A stretch of DNA of 64,000 bases from Paraliobacillus quinghaiensis. Its GTDB lineage: Bacteria > Bacillota > Bacilli > Bacillales > Amphibacillaceae. Location: the NCBI RefSeq assembly GCF_003426025.1, contig NZ_QJSH01000012.1, positions 31,439 to 95,438 of the forward strand, given 5' to 3'. Positions 10,591-19,246 of the stretch are shown piece by piece. Under the pieces are notes generated by a model, which ran no database searches, was not told the origin of the DNA, and saw only the letters and a program-made list of their open reading frames with translations. Every line of letters starts with the position of its first letter. Position 1 is the first letter of the stretch. The position numbers and the translations under genes are program-made.

Positions 10591-11594
10591 AAATAATAGC
10601 TATAATCATGCGCATTATACAGCAGTTTATTCGAGATAAACGATCGCTAGCCTTATTATTCTTTGCACCTTTATTGATCCTTATTTTAACTTGGGTTGTG
10701 TTAGATCAAGAGTCAGGAAATATCGCTATTACTACGGTTGACCTACCTGAAAAAATGATAACAAAATTAGAAGCTGGGGAAATGCAACTAATAGAAGTTG
10801 ATAACCCTGATGAGTCACTACGTGAAGGTGAGATTGATGCTATTATTGCGTTTGAGAGTAATGCATTACAGATTACAATAGATGATAGTGAACCTAGTAA
10901 TCAGCAAGCAGTAATGATGCAGATACAACAAGCGCTAGCCACTAATCAAAATGGGGTTCCTGTTGAGATTGAGAAATATTACGATACAGAAATAGATACA
11001 ACATTTGAGTATGTTGGTCCTGTATTAATTGGTTATTTCGCTTTTTTCTTTGTATTTTTAGTAGGGGGAATTTCATTTTTACGTGAAAAGTCTCAAGGGA
11101 CAATGGAGCGATTATTTGCTACGCCAATAAGAAGCTGGGAAATCATTATTGGTTATCTAATTGGTTTTGGTATATTTGCTATCATACAATCCTTTATCGT
11201 GGTATTGTTCGGTGTCTATGTATTAGGAGTTCCATTACAAGGTCAGTTAGTATTAGTTGTTCTTATTACACTACTTTTGGCGTTGACTGCATTAACCCTT
11301 GGTACATTACTATCAACATTTGCTAAAAATGAATTTCAAATGATGCAATTCATCCCGATTGTTATTGTGCCTCAAGCCTTCTTCTCAGGATTATTTTCAA
11401 TAGACAATGCACCTGCATGGGTAGAGTGGATTGGAAATGTTATGCCAATTAATTATGGTGCAAATGCTTTAATAGAAGTTATGATAAAAGGTAATAGTAT
11501 AGGGGATATTCTTTTTGAGATTAGTATGTTATTTGGATTCTCTTTACTATTTTTTATGTTAAATCTTGTTACATTAGTGTCATTTCGTAAGTAA
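10587..11594 (+). CDS. ABC-2 type transporter permease
   Basis: A 335-residue membrane protein with the ABC-2 exporter layout. One N-terminal membrane helix (about residues 18-38) is followed by an extracytoplasmic region of about 120 residues. Five hydrophobic segments fill the C-terminal half, with the conserved loop [22 protein letters not shown] after the second helix. It partners the ATPase encoded immediately upstream (4-base overlap) and is probably repressed by the TetR protein encoded downstream. Likely role: export of a toxic hydrophobic compound. The substrate cannot be told from sequence. Confidence 0.92.
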   Translation: MKIIAIIMRIIQQFIRDKRSLALLFFAPLLILILTWVVLDQESGNIAITTVDLPEKMITKLEAGEMQLIEVDNPDESLREGEIDAIIAFESNALQITIDDSEPSNQQAVMMQIQQALATNQNGVPVEIEKYYDTEIDTTFEYVGPVLIGYFAFFFVFLVGGISFLREKSQGTMERLFATPIRSWEIIIGYLIGFGIFAIIQSFIVVLFGVYVLGVPLQGQLVLVVLITLLLALTALTLGTLLSTFAKNEFQMMQFIPIVIVPQAFFSGLFSIDNAPAWVEWIGNVMPINYGANALIEVMIKGNSIGDILFEISMLFGFSLLFFMLNLVTLVSFRK

Positions 11595-11613
11595 AAAGGT
11601 GAGGTTTGAATTA

Positions 11614-12267
11614 ATGGATAAAATATATATTAAGCAACTTTTAGAATCAGAAGGTGATGAAGTTAAATTAACTGAAAAGAAAGCAGCAATCCTTGTAGCT
11701 GCAATTGAGATATTTGCTGAGAAAGGTTATGCAGCAACTTCTACAAGTGAAATTGCAAAGCAAGCTGGTGTTGCAGAAGGAACAATTTTTCGCCACTATG
11801 CTTCAAAAAAAGAATTGTTATTAGCAATTGTTAAGCCAGGAATAATGAAATTAGCAATTCCGTACTTTGCTTCACAAGTGGTAGAGGATGTTTTTGGGCA
11901 AGGAAATAATAGTTTTGAAGATATTCTGCGTGAATTTATTTATAATCGAATTGACTTTGCTAAAAAAAATGTACCAATGATTCGAATTATTTTACAGGAG
12001 ATAGCCTTTCATACTGAAATGCAACAGGCTCTTAAAAGTACATTCTTATCAGAGGTATATCCTAAGGTAGAGGAGCTTATCGTTGACTTACAACAAAAGG
12101 GGCATATAAAGTCTGTTCCGATTGATACCACAATTCGCTTTATTATCACAACAGTTCTTGGTTTCATATTACATCAATACATTTTTAGTACAAATGCTAC
12201 ATTTAACGAAGAAGTAGAAGTAGAACATGTAATTGATTTGATTATGGATGGGATTCAAAAGAGTTGA
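11614..12267 (+). CDS. TetR/AcrR family repressor of the exporter operon
   Basis: A 217-residue regulator. The N-terminal TetR DNA-binding domain is clear: [48 protein letters not shown] (about residues 24-71). The C-terminal ligand and dimer domain is divergent, as usual. The gene has 12 leading codons before the domain. ATG 11614 is preferred over GTG 11599 because AGGTGAGG lies 9 bases upstream of the ATG and would overlap the GTG. As the last gene of the ABC operon it probably represses the operon through the inverted repeat at 9830. Confidence 0.93.
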   Translation: MDKIYIKQLLESEGDEVKLTEKKAAILVAAIEIFAEKGYAATSTSEIAKQAGVAEGTIFRHYASKKELLLAIVKPGIMKLAIPYFASQVVEDVFGQGNNSFEDILREFIYNRIDFAKKNVPMIRIILQEIAFHTEMQQALKSTFLSEVYPKVEELIVDLQQKGHIKSVPIDTTIRFIITTVLGFILHQYIFSTNATFNEEVEVEHVIDLIMDGIQKS

Positions 12268-12337
12268 CTTTAACTAGGGAAAACGATAAATGCTTAACTT
12301 CCTAAGATTCTAAGGTGTTTTGCTATAAAGTTTTGTT

Positions 12338-12358
12338 GGGCGAGTCAGCCCTTTTTTA
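12338..12358 (+). terminator. Weak terminator after the exporter operon
   Basis: Short stem GGGC/GCCC with a 6-base loop followed by T6. The stem is only about 4 bp, so strength is doubtful. Confidence 0.5.
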
Positions 12359-12363
12359 TTTTG

Positions 12364-12702
12364 TTATTTAATTAATTCACTAATTTTTGTTCGTACCTCT
12401 TCCAAAATTCCAGTATTAACTTCAGCGAATTTCTTCCTTATAATATTTTGGGATAATGTGTAAACCTTGTCAGTCCGAATTGCTGACGTAACTTTAAGTT
12501 CACCTAAGTTTAAATCATTTGTTTCAATTATCACTGAATAATCAAGGTTTCTTAATTGTGAAGTAACAGCTACCACAACGATATCGTCAGTCCTTTTATT
12601 ATAGCTATCGTTCGAAATAACAAGTACAGGACGCTGCTTTTTATTTGTTAAATCACTGAACGGAACAGGTAATAAAACGATATCACCTTGCTTATACATC
12701 AT
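12364..12702 (-). CDS. Type II toxin, PemK/MazF family endoribonuclease
   Basis: A 112-residue toxin of the MazF/PemK fold that would cleave mRNA at short sequence motifs. Family marks are the opening YKQGDIVLLPVPFSDLTNKKQRPVLVIS, where the R-P pair after the beta-hairpin is typical, and a VTSQLR segment. The start is ATG at 12702, six bases after GAGG, inside the 3' end of the antitoxin gene (11-base overlap). A longer frame to 12726 has no ribosome site. It is distinct from the chromosomal NdoA toxin at 53558 and closer to accessory PemK-like toxins. Toxicity is inferred from family only. Confidence 0.85.
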   Translation of the reverse strand: MMYKQGDIVLLPVPFSDLTNKKQRPVLVISNDSYNKRTDDIVVVAVTSQLRNLDYSVIIETNDLNLGELKVTSAIRTDKVYTLSQNIIRKKFAEVNTGILEEVRTKISELIK

Positions 12703-12889
12703 TCCAAACCTCATCATCAATGTCATTATCCCAAAAATCTAAACTACTTTCACTAGCCTTTGTTAAGTCTTCGGTTAATCTTTTTTCTCTTTTTATTTTT
12801 AGGTGCTCAGCAAAGTCTAAAATCTTATCCACTTCTTGGTCAGGTATTTCGTCAATAATCTTCAGTAAACGCTCTTTGGCTGTGTTCAT
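12692..12889 (-). CDS. Antitoxin of the PemK/MazF-type pair (DUF2281-like)
   Basis: A 65-residue acidic protein encoded just before and overlapping the toxin. The N-terminal ERLLKIIDEIPDQEVDKILDFAEHLK resembles the short DUF2281/YjgD-like antitoxin module. The acidic tail SSLDFWDNDIDDEVWNDV probably wraps the toxin. AAAGAGGTGG precedes the ATG at 12889. An extended -10 (TGCTATAAT, minus strand, around 12923-12931) lies about 35 bases upstream. DNA binding by this antitoxin, usual for autoregulation, is not evident from sequence. Confidence 0.75.
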   Translation of the reverse strand: MNTAKERLLKIIDEIPDQEVDKILDFAEHLKIKREKRLTEDLTKASESSLDFWDNDIDDEVWNDV

Positions 12890-12956
12890 ATTGCGTCCAC
12901 CTCTTTCTTTAATTTTTCTTCAATTATAGCATGTATTAACATTTAAATAAAAATTT

Positions 12957-12997
12957 AAAAAGGTTAAATCAGCACAAAATGACTGATTTAACCTTTT
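12957..12997 (-). terminator. Terminator after the BsuPI lipoprotein gene
   Basis: Stem AAAAGGTTAAATCAG/CTGATTTAACCTTTT with a 10-base loop. On the minus strand it is followed by T-rich sequence. It separates the lipoprotein gene from the toxin-antitoxin operon. Confidence 0.85.
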
Positions 12998-13000
12998 AGT

Positions 13001-13426
13001 CTATTCTATAATAAAATTCTCACTTACTTTATATTTTTCTTCACCGTTTGGAACCATCCATGCTTCCAGAACATACTCGCCTGGGTCTAAGTCAATTTCA
13101 CTTAAATCAATTCTATACACCAATTCTTCCCCCGCTTCTAATTCCTCTTCACCAATCACTTGTGAATACATCATTTCATCTGAGTGTAAATAAACTTGCT
13201 CATCTTCATCGTTGAAGATTGCATAGTCAAAGCGTTGGCTACTGTTAAACTCTAATGTGATTGTTTGATCGGTTTGATTTTTAACTTTGTAGTCATATGT
13301 TTTGTCATCCACCTCAACTAAACTTGGAACCACTCTATCAGCGTTATCCCCGTCATCTGAGGTGCCACAGCCGATTAATAAACCAACCAATAACATGAAC
13401 ATTAAAGTTTTGATTAGATGTTTCAT
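13001..13426 (-). CDS. Lipoprotein with BsuPI (intracellular proteinase inhibitor-like) domain
   Basis: A 141-residue predicted lipoprotein. A signal peptide with lipobox LLIGC (lipidated Cys20) leads into an acidic linker. The rest matches the BsuPI-type beta-sandwich: YDYKVKNQTDQTITLEFNSSQRFDYAIFNDEDEQVY, then a C-terminal LDPGEYVLEAWM. B. subtilis BsuPI is a cytoplasmic protease inhibitor; here the domain would sit on the outer face of the membrane, so the role may differ. An ECF-type promoter lies 46 bases upstream (13472-13497), suggesting envelope-stress control. Confidence 0.82.
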   Translation of the reverse strand: MKHLIKTLMFMLLVGLLIGCGTSDDGDNADRVVPSLVEVDDKTYDYKVKNQTDQTITLEFNSSQRFDYAIFNDEDEQVYLHSDEMMYSQVIGEEELEAGEELVYRIDLSEIDLDPGEYVLEAWMVPNGEEKYKVSENFIIE

Positions 13427-13471
13427 CTTAATACCACTCCTTTTACAGCTTAAATTTCCCTTTATAATTTA

Positions 13472-13497
13472 GACGTTCCCGCTTTTAAAAAGTTTCA
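13472..13497 (-). promoter_or_regulatory. ECF sigma-type promoter of the BsuPI lipoprotein
   Basis: Minus strand: TGAAAC (13497-13492), 16-base spacer, CGTC (13475-13472). This is an exact match to the consensus used by SigW, SigM and SigX. The start codon lies 46 bases downstream. Confidence 0.7.
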
Positions 13498-13559
13498 CGC
13501 GTATTTTTATAACTTTTATTAGTTTGACATTTTTCTGCAAAAGAACTGTTTAATCCTTA

Positions 13560-13589
13560 TTGGCGAATCGACTGAACTCCTGCTATAAT
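13560..13589 (+). promoter_or_regulatory. Sigma-A promoter of murB
   Basis: TTGGCG (13560-13565), 18-base spacer, extended -10 TGCTATAAT (TATAAT at 13584-13589). The murB start is about 40 bases downstream. Confidence 0.65.
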
Positions 13590-13631
13590 TTAGATTGTGT
13601 CATTTGTATTCAAGTCGTAAAGAGTTAAAGG

Positions 13632-14567
13632 ATGATTAAAATCGTGGAAAACCATTCGATTTATCAAGAATTGAGTAAGATAATAGCAGAAGATAATATT
13701 TTAGTAGATGAATATATAAAAAATCATACGTATACCCAACTAGGTGGAGCGGCGGATTTTTTTGTCACACCGGCTAGTGTAGCGGAAGTACAAGAAATTG
13801 TTCGTTTTGCAAATCAAGCCCAAGTCCCTTTTACCTTGTTAGGAAACGGGTCTAATTTAATTGTGCGTGATGGTGGTATTCGTGGGATTGTAATGAGTCC
13901 TAAACGTTTTACAGCGGTTCGTAGAGATGGTAACAAGTTAATTGCTGAAAGTGGCGCTCGAATCATAGATGTTTCTGAAAGAGCGTTAGAAGAAAAACTT
14001 TCTGGTTTAGAGTTTGCTTGTGGCATTCCTGGAACGGTTGGGGGAGCTTTATATATGAATGCTGGTGCGTATGGCGGAGAAGTGAAGGATTGCTTAGACA
14101 AGGCAGTTGTTGTCAATCAAGCAGGTGAAGTACAAACACTTGATGCAACTAAATTAGATCTAGGTTATCGAACGAGTAATATTCCTGAAAAAGGATATAT
14201 CGTGTTAGAAGCACATTTTGCGCTACAGCCTGGTAACACAGATGAGATTAAAGCAGAGATGGATAATTTAACATTTAAACGAGAATCGAAACAGCCGTTA
14301 GAATACCCATCATGTGGTAGTGTGTTCAAACGGCCACCAGGTTATTTTGCTGGAAAACTGATTCAAGATAGTGATTTACAAGGTAAAGGCATTGGTGGAG
14401 CAGAAGTTTCAACTAAACATGCTGGTTTTATTGTAAATCGAAATAATGCAACAGCATCAGATTATATTGCAGTTATAGAAATGGTTCAACAAACTGTAAA
14501 AGAGAAGTTTGGTGTGGAGTTGGAACGGGAAGTTCGAATTATTGGTGATGAATTAGAGTCAAACTAA
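13632..14567 (+). CDS. murB: UDP-N-acetylenolpyruvoylglucosamine reductase
   Basis: NADPH-dependent reduction of UDP-GlcNAc-enolpyruvate to UDP-MurNAc, an early cytoplasmic step of peptidoglycan synthesis, using FAD. The 311 residues include the FAD-binding segments [13 protein letters not shown] and [18 protein letters not shown], the serine-containing catalytic motif SCGSVFKRP, and the C-terminal HAGFIVN. The start may be ATG 13632 or GTG 13644; AAAGG directly abuts the ATG, so the shorter form is possible. The gene stands alone between its own promoter (13560) and a terminator (14600). Confidence 0.96.
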   Translation: MIKIVENHSIYQELSKIIAEDNILVDEYIKNHTYTQLGGAADFFVTPASVAEVQEIVRFANQAQVPFTLLGNGSNLIVRDGGIRGIVMSPKRFTAVRRDGNKLIAESGARIIDVSERALEEKLSGLEFACGIPGTVGGALYMNAGAYGGEVKDCLDKAVVVNQAGEVQTLDATKLDLGYRTSNIPEKGYIVLEAHFALQPGNTDEIKAEMDNLTFKRESKQPLEYPSCGSVFKRPPGYFAGKLIQDSDLQGKGIGGAEVSTKHAGFIVNRNNATASDYIAVIEMVQQTVKEKFGVELEREVRIIGDELESN

Positions 14568-14599
14568 ATATTCATAACTTTGATAGAAAAATTTAAATA

Positions 14600-14633
14600 A
14601 AGCATATCAAGTCGTTTGAGATTTGGTATGCTT
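14600..14633 (+). terminator. Hairpin after murB
   Basis: Stem AAGCATATCAA/TTGGTATGCTT (11 pairs with one wobble), 12-base loop, moderately T-rich tail. Confidence 0.7.
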
Positions 14634-14688
14634 GTTTATATAGTAGAATATCCTGTAATCAATAAGAATGCTCAGAGGGGAAATAAGA

Positions 14689-15270
14689 ATGATAATACTG
14701 GATCCTTTTATTCTATATTTAATTGTAATCTTTAGTTGGATATGGTTTAGAGGAAATAACTATATTAGAAATAGACAAAATTTTAATGTTTTTAGAGAAG
14801 TAATCGCACATTTGTTTTTTATTTATCTACTAGGTGTAGCTTATATGACACTTCGCCCTTTTTATTTCATCTATTCACTAGCAGATGGAAGGTCACTTGA
14901 CTTTGATACCCATCTTTTTTATAACTTACTTCATATGGCTGATGGCTATATAAAGTTCCAACTATTATACTCAGTCGGAAATATTTTGTTGTTTGTTCCA
15001 CTCGGTTTGTTTTTACCGCTATTGTTTAAGCATACCCGCCATTTTTTAGTGATTGTATTAATAGGCTTCCTATCTTCCTTAACAATTGAATTTACACAAG
15101 CGATCTTTACACCAACACGCTATGGAACAGTCGATGATTTAGTTTTTAATACATTTGGTGCTGTAATAGGTTATCTTTTGTTTTTATTAATTAAAATGGT
15201 CAGTAAAAAAGTTGGCTTTTCAGTAGAAAATGGATTTAAGAAGAACCGCAGTTCTAATCGGAAAAGTTAA
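14689..15270 (+). CDS. VanZ-family membrane protein
   Basis: A 193-residue integral membrane protein with four to five hydrophobic segments. VanZ-family marks are YMTLRPF, the central GNILLFVPLGLFLPLLF, and SLTIEFTQAIFTPTRYGTVDDLVFNTFGAVIGY. The charged TR.GTVDD stretch ahead of the last helix is the most conserved part of the family. VanZ itself gives low-level teicoplanin resistance, but most homologues have no known role. ATG 14689 is chosen because AGAGGGG lies 8 bases upstream; an in-frame ATG at 14668 precedes that site. Its last 18 residues are basic. Confidence 0.85.
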   Translation: MIILDPFILYLIVIFSWIWFRGNNYIRNRQNFNVFREVIAHLFFIYLLGVAYMTLRPFYFIYSLADGRSLDFDTHLFYNLLHMADGYIKFQLLYSVGNILLFVPLGLFLPLLFKHTRHFLVIVLIGFLSSLTIEFTQAIFTPTRYGTVDDLVFNTFGAVIGYLLFLLIKMVSKKVGFSVENGFKKNRSSNRKS

Positions 15271-15365
15271 ATTAAGAAACACTAAATATGAATATTTTTA
15301 GACAACCAATTTTTTTACGTGCATTTTTTTTGCTATCATGTTAAACTATGAACAATCGAATAGTT

Positions 15366-15512
15366 ATTCCTTTGGGGCAGGGTGTAAATCCCGACCGACG
15401 GTGATAGATATACGTAATATCTTCAGTCCGTGACCCGGAGCACATTTTGTGTGAAGGTGGATTTGGTGTGATTCCAAAGCCGACAGTGAAAGTCTGGATG
15501 GGAAAAGGAAAA
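15366..15512 (+). ncRNA. FMN riboswitch (RFN element)
   Basis: The leader of the rib operon carries the conserved RFN blocks in order: GGGGCAGGGTGTAAATCCCG, CCGACGGTGATAG, AGTCCGTGACCC, GGTGGATTTGGTGTGATTCC, AAGCCGACAGTG and AGTCTGGATGGGA. A closing TTCCTTT/AAAGGAA helix pairs the ends. FMN binding should promote the downstream terminator (15602) and shut off riboflavin synthesis. Confidence 0.97.
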
Positions 15513-15601
15513 CAAAAACGAACGTATTTAAAATATACGTTTATTTGCTAACGCTTATCAGAGCTAATAACTCTGTATAGGAGTATATTAGCCTATCCAA
15601 A

Positions 15602-15636
15602 AAAGCCCCAGATCATTTTTATGGTCTGGGGTTTTC
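15602..15636 (+). terminator. Riboswitch-controlled terminator
   Basis: Stem AAAGCCCCAGATCAT/ATGGTCTGGGGTTTT with wobble pairs, about 90 bases after the FMN aptamer and 32 bases before ribD. The intervening segment 15513-15601 has alternative hairpins (around AACGTAT/ATACGTT and GCTAATA/TATTAGC) suited to antitermination. Confidence 0.9.
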
Positions 15637-15667
15637 GTATTTCCGCTAAAAGGAGTGGATACTTTTG

Positions 15668-16753
15668 ATGAAGGAAGCATATATGGATCTAGCTTTATCA
15701 CTTGCAGAATCTACGATAGGTCAAACGAGTCCTAATCCTTCAGTTGGTTCTGTAGTAGTCAAAGATGGAAAAATACTTGGAATGGGAAGTCATTTAAGAG
15801 CAGGAGAAGCACATGCCGAAGTAATTGCATTACAGCAGGCAGGTGAAGAAGCGGAAGGTGCCGATGTTTACGTCACATTAGAACCTTGTGCACATTTCGG
15901 TAAAACACCACCATGTGCCAATCTACTTGTGGAGCGAAAAGTAAAAAAAGTCTACATTGCTTGTGTCGATCCAAACCCTGAAGTTGCAGGAAAAGGAATT
16001 AAAAAGTTAGAGCAAGCAGGTATTGAAGTTGAAGTTGGTTTAAGAGAAGAAAAAGCTTTAGAAATAAATCGGTCTTTCTTTTATTACATGAAACATAAAC
16101 GTCCTTTTGTTACGTTAAAAGCAGCAATGACCATAGATGGCAAAACAGCAACAGCAAATGGCGATAGCAAATGGATTACAGCAGAAAAGGCAAGAGAAGA
16201 TGTCCACAAGCAACGTGCAATATATGATGCGATTATGGTTGGAAGTAATACAGTAAAGCATGATAATCCGAGATTGACCACTAGGTTGCCCCAAGGTGGA
16301 AAAAATCCGATTCGAATTATTTTAGATACAAATTTATCACTCAGTCCGGATGCAAATATTTTCGATGATGAAGCACCTACATGGATTATTTGTGGGAAAG
16401 ATGCGGATACGACTAATTTCAAGGCCAAACATCCGCATGTTAAATTGATTCAATTACAAACCGAAAAATTAAATTTAAATGATGTGTTAGCTGCGATTGG
16501 TGTACAAGGCATTCAGTCGTTATATGTTGAAGGTGGTAGTACAGTTCATGGCTCGTTTGTTAAAGAAAAATTATTTCAGGAATGTCATTGGTACATTGCG
16601 CCAAAACTATTAACAGGAAATGATGCAATTCCTGTTGTTGGAGGAGTTGCGCCAGAGAATATGTCAGAAGCAACGGATCTGGAAATAATCTCTCTCGAGC
16701 AAATCGGTTCGGATATCAAAGTGATTGCACGTCCAAAGCAGGAGGGGAATTAA
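15668..16753 (+). CDS. ribD: Bifunctional diaminohydroxyphosphoribosylaminopyrimidine deaminase / 5-amino-6-(5-phosphoribosylamino)uracil reductase
   Basis: Catalyses the second and third steps of riboflavin synthesis. Residues 1-145 form the zinc deaminase domain, with the cytidine-deaminase-type motif HAEVIALQQAG and TLEPCAHFGKTPPC. Residues about 146-361 form the NADPH reductase domain (AAMTIDGKTATANGDSKWIT, then GGSTVHGSF). The 361-residue length is normal. ATG 15668 is used because AAAGGAGTGG lies 9 bases upstream; an in-frame TTG directly before it is less likely. First gene of the FMN-riboswitch operon; the next gene starts immediately after its stop. Confidence 0.97.
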   Translation: MKEAYMDLALSLAESTIGQTSPNPSVGSVVVKDGKILGMGSHLRAGEAHAEVIALQQAGEEAEGADVYVTLEPCAHFGKTPPCANLLVERKVKKVYIACVDPNPEVAGKGIKKLEQAGIEVEVGLREEKALEINRSFFYYMKHKRPFVTLKAAMTIDGKTATANGDSKWITAEKAREDVHKQRAIYDAIMVGSNTVKHDNPRLTTRLPQGGKNPIRIILDTNLSLSPDANIFDDEAPTWIICGKDADTTNFKAKHPHVKLIQLQTEKLNLNDVLAAIGVQGIQSLYVEGGSTVHGSFVKEKLFQECHWYIAPKLLTGNDAIPVVGGVAPENMSEATDLEIISLEQIGSDIKVIARPKQEGN

Positions 16754-17407
16754 ATGTTTACTGGAATTGTTGAAGAAAAAGGAAGTATTAAATCTGTTAA
16801 GAAACAGGCGAATAGTCTTAAGCTTTCGATTAGTGCAGCGACAGTATTAAGTGATGTTAAGATTGGCGATAGTATTTCAGTCAACGGTGTCTGTCTGACT
16901 GTTACTAGTTTTGATCAAAACAGCTTTTCAGTCGATGTAATGCCAGAAACTTTTCGTTATTCATCATTAGCAAAAGCTGAAAGTGGTATGCAAGTTAATC
17001 TAGAACGTGCGATGCATGCCAATGGTCGATTTGGTGGTCACTTTGTTTCAGGGCATGTAGATACTGTGGGAGAAATTAATCGTATTTGGACAGAAGCTAA
17101 CGCTCGTTATTTATCTATTACGGTTGATAAAGAGGGACTGCCTTATGTGATGCCAAAGGGCTCAATTACTGTAGATGGTACCTCACTGACTGTTTTTGAT
17201 GTGACAGACGATAGTTTTGTTATTTCTTTAATCCCAGAAACACAACAAGCAACGATTTTGGGAGAAAAGCAGCAAGGTGATCGTGTTAATCTGGAATATG
17301 ACATGCTTGCAAAATATATGGAGCGGCTAGTAAGTGCTAAATTTTCAGAAACAAAGACAGATACATTAACAAAAGATAAGTTACAAAAATACGGATTTAT
17401 CGGATAG
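16754..17407 (+). CDS. ribE: Riboflavin synthase, alpha subunit
   Basis: Dismutates two 6,7-dimethyl-8-ribityllumazine molecules to riboflavin. The 217 residues show two tandem lumazine-binding repeats: repeat one starts MFTGIVEEKGSI and includes VNGVCLTVT and NLERAMHANGRFGGHFVSGHVD; repeat two contains VDGTSLTVFDV and NLEYDMLAKYMER. AGGAGGGG precedes the ATG, which directly follows the ribD stop. The order ribD-ribE-ribBA-ribH is the Bacillus rib operon order, here without a detectable ribT at the end. In B. subtilis nomenclature the gene is also called ribB. Confidence 0.96.
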   Translation: MFTGIVEEKGSIKSVKKQANSLKLSISAATVLSDVKIGDSISVNGVCLTVTSFDQNSFSVDVMPETFRYSSLAKAESGMQVNLERAMHANGRFGGHFVSGHVDTVGEINRIWTEANARYLSITVDKEGLPYVMPKGSITVDGTSLTVFDVTDDSFVISLIPETQQATILGEKQQGDRVNLEYDMLAKYMERLVSAKFSETKTDTLTKDKLQKYGFIG

Positions 17408-17419
17408 GAGTGAAAGACA

Positions 17420-18613
17420 ATGCTTAATACAATACCAGAAGCATTAGAGGCTTTGAAGGCTGGGAAAATCATTATTGTTGTCGATGATGAAGATCGCGAA
17501 AATGAAGGAGACTTTGTTGCCCTCGCTGAACATGCAACACCAGAGGTTATTAATTATATGGCAAAAGAGGGTAGAGGTTTAATATGTACTCCACTTTCAC
17601 CCTCTATCACAGCAAAATTAGGATTGGATGACATGGTCACACGTAATACAGATCCACATGGTACTGCTTTTACGGTTAGTGTTGATCATGCAGATGCGAC
17701 GACAGGGATTAGTGCGTATGAGCGTTCACTTACGATTAAGAAGTTAATTGATGAACGATCTGTTGCACCTGACTTCAAACGCCCTGGGCATGTCTTTCCG
17801 TTAGTAGCAAAGGATGCCGGTGTCTTAGAGCGACCTGGTCACACAGAAGCAGCTGTGGATTTAGCACGATTAGCTGGTTCATCTCCAGCAGGTGTGATCT
17901 GTGAAATTATGCTAGAAGATGGTTCAATGGCGCGTCTTCCTGCATTACAAGAAATTGCGAAAAAAGAAAACATGCCAATCATATCGATACAAGATTTAAT
18001 TGCCTATCGCAAAAGATATGATAAGTTAGTTGAAAAGGAAGTAGAAATTGAACTGCCAACAAGCTATGGCGATTTCAAATTAGTTGCTTATACAGAAAAA
18101 TGGACAGGTAAAGAACATTTGGCTTTAGTAAAAGGTGAGATTAATCCAGACGATACCCCGCTTGTTCGGGTCCATTCAGAGTGTTTAACTGGTGATGTAT
18201 TTGGTTCACATCGCTGTGATTGTGGGCCGCAATTAGAACTTGCATTAGAACAAATTGAAGCAGCAGGTAAAGGCGTACTTGTCTACATGCGACAAGAAGG
18301 AAGAGGCATCGGACTGTTAAATAAGTTGAAAGCTTATAAACTACAAGAAGAAGGCTATGACACTGTTGAAGCAAATCACCAACTTGGCTTCCCAGACGAC
18401 TTACGTGATTACGCTGTAAGTGCACAAATTTTACGAGATATTGGTATAGGAAAGCTTGCAATCTTAACAAATAATCCGCGCAAGATATCAAGCATGACAG
18501 AGTACGGATTAGAAGTAGTAGAGCGAAAAGCAATTCAGATTCCAGCACACCAAGCTAATGAAAAATATTTACAAACAAAAAAATCAAAATTAGGACACCT
18601 TTTAAAGGGCTAG
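17420..18613 (+). CDS. ribBA: Bifunctional 3,4-dihydroxy-2-butanone 4-phosphate synthase / GTP cyclohydrolase II
   Basis: Supplies both riboflavin precursors. The N-terminal half (to about residue 200) is DHBP synthase, with the metal-binding [11 protein letters not shown] and [14 protein letters not shown]. The C-terminal half is GTP cyclohydrolase II, with the zinc motif [15 protein letters not shown] and the arginine-tyrosine motif RQEGRGIGL. The 397-residue length is standard for the fusion. It lies 12 bases after ribE, and the rib operon continues with ribH 12 bases downstream. Confidence 0.97.
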   Translation: MLNTIPEALEALKAGKIIIVVDDEDRENEGDFVALAEHATPEVINYMAKEGRGLICTPLSPSITAKLGLDDMVTRNTDPHGTAFTVSVDHADATTGISAYERSLTIKKLIDERSVAPDFKRPGHVFPLVAKDAGVLERPGHTEAAVDLARLAGSSPAGVICEIMLEDGSMARLPALQEIAKKENMPIISIQDLIAYRKRYDKLVEKEVEIELPTSYGDFKLVAYTEKWTGKEHLALVKGEINPDDTPLVRVHSECLTGDVFGSHRCDCGPQLELALEQIEAAGKGVLVYMRQEGRGIGLLNKLKAYKLQEEGYDTVEANHQLGFPDDLRDYAVSAQILRDIGIGKLAILTNNPRKISSMTEYGLEVVERKAIQIPAHQANEKYLQTKKSKLGHLLKG

Positions 18614-18625
18614 GAGGAATTTATT

Positions 18626-19093
18626 ATGGGTAAAACATTTGAAGGAAATTTAGTAGGAACAGATTTGAAAATTGGTATTGTTGTAGGGCGCTTCAACGAA
18701 TTTATTACAAGTAAATTACTAGGTGGAGCAGAGGATACGTTAAGACGTCATGGCGTTAAAGAAGAAAATGTATCAATTGCATGGGTGCCAGGTGCATTTG
18801 AAATTCCGTTAGTAGCAAAGCAAATGGCTGCATCTGGTAAATATGATGCTGTCATCACATTAGGAACGGTAATCCGTGGATCAACTCCACACTTTGATTA
18901 TGTTTGTTCTGAAGTTACAAAAGGAGTTTCTAGCGTATCGATGGAATCTAATCTACCTGTAATCTTTGGTGTGTTAACAACAGAGACAATCGAACAAGCA
19001 ATTGAGCGTGCAGGAACTAAAGCTGGAAATAAAGGTGCTGATGCGGCGGTATCAGCAATTGAAATGGCAAACCTTTTGAATGAGTTAAAATAA
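18626..19093 (+). CDS. ribH: 6,7-dimethyl-8-ribityllumazine synthase
   Basis: Condenses DHBP with the pyrimidine product of RibD to form lumazine; the family assembles 60-mer capsids around riboflavin synthase in Bacillus. The 155 residues contain the phosphate- and substrate-binding RFNEFIT near the N-terminus, the WVPGAFEIP loop, and [14 protein letters not shown] with the catalytic histidine. AGGAGG precedes the ATG. Last gene of the FMN-controlled operon, followed by a terminator at 19111. Confidence 0.97.
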   Translation: MGKTFEGNLVGTDLKIGIVVGRFNEFITSKLLGGAEDTLRRHGVKEENVSIAWVPGAFEIPLVAKQMAASGKYDAVITLGTVIRGSTPHFDYVCSEVTKGVSSVSMESNLPVIFGVLTTETIEQAIERAGTKAGNKGADAAVSAIEMANLLNELK

Positions 19094-19110
19094 ATGTATT
19101 TGAATATTGA

Positions 19111-19142
19111 AGCGGCCTGTCGAATCTGACGGGTCGTTTTTT
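19111..19142 (+). terminator. Terminator after ribH
   Basis: Stem GCGGCCTGTC/GACGGGTCGT with a 6-base loop, then T6. Confidence 0.85.
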
Positions 19143-19154
19143 ATATGCGCTAAT

Positions 19155-19221
19155 TTGACAATGAAAAAAGTATCAGGTAGAATTATTTTACGCGGAAACT
19201 TAAAAAACTAACAAAGTTTCC
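19155..19221 (+). promoter_or_regulatory. Promoter and putative TetR operator of the SMR efflux operon
   Basis: TTGACA (19155-19160), 17-base spacer, TAGAAT (19178-19183). Starting 11 bases after the -10 element is the inverted repeat GGAAACTT-N12-AAGTTTCC (19194-19221). This is a good candidate autoregulatory operator for the TetR gene that follows at 19247. Confidence 0.65.
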
Positions 19222-19246
19222 TTGTTATACAGAAAGGATTCTTTAT

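Noticed and set aside
12720..12929. 69-codon plus-strand open frame
   Set aside because: Antisense to the antitoxin gene, without a ribosome site.
18141..18548. 135-codon minus-strand open frame inside ribBA
   Set aside because: Shadow of a strongly conserved gene on the other strand.
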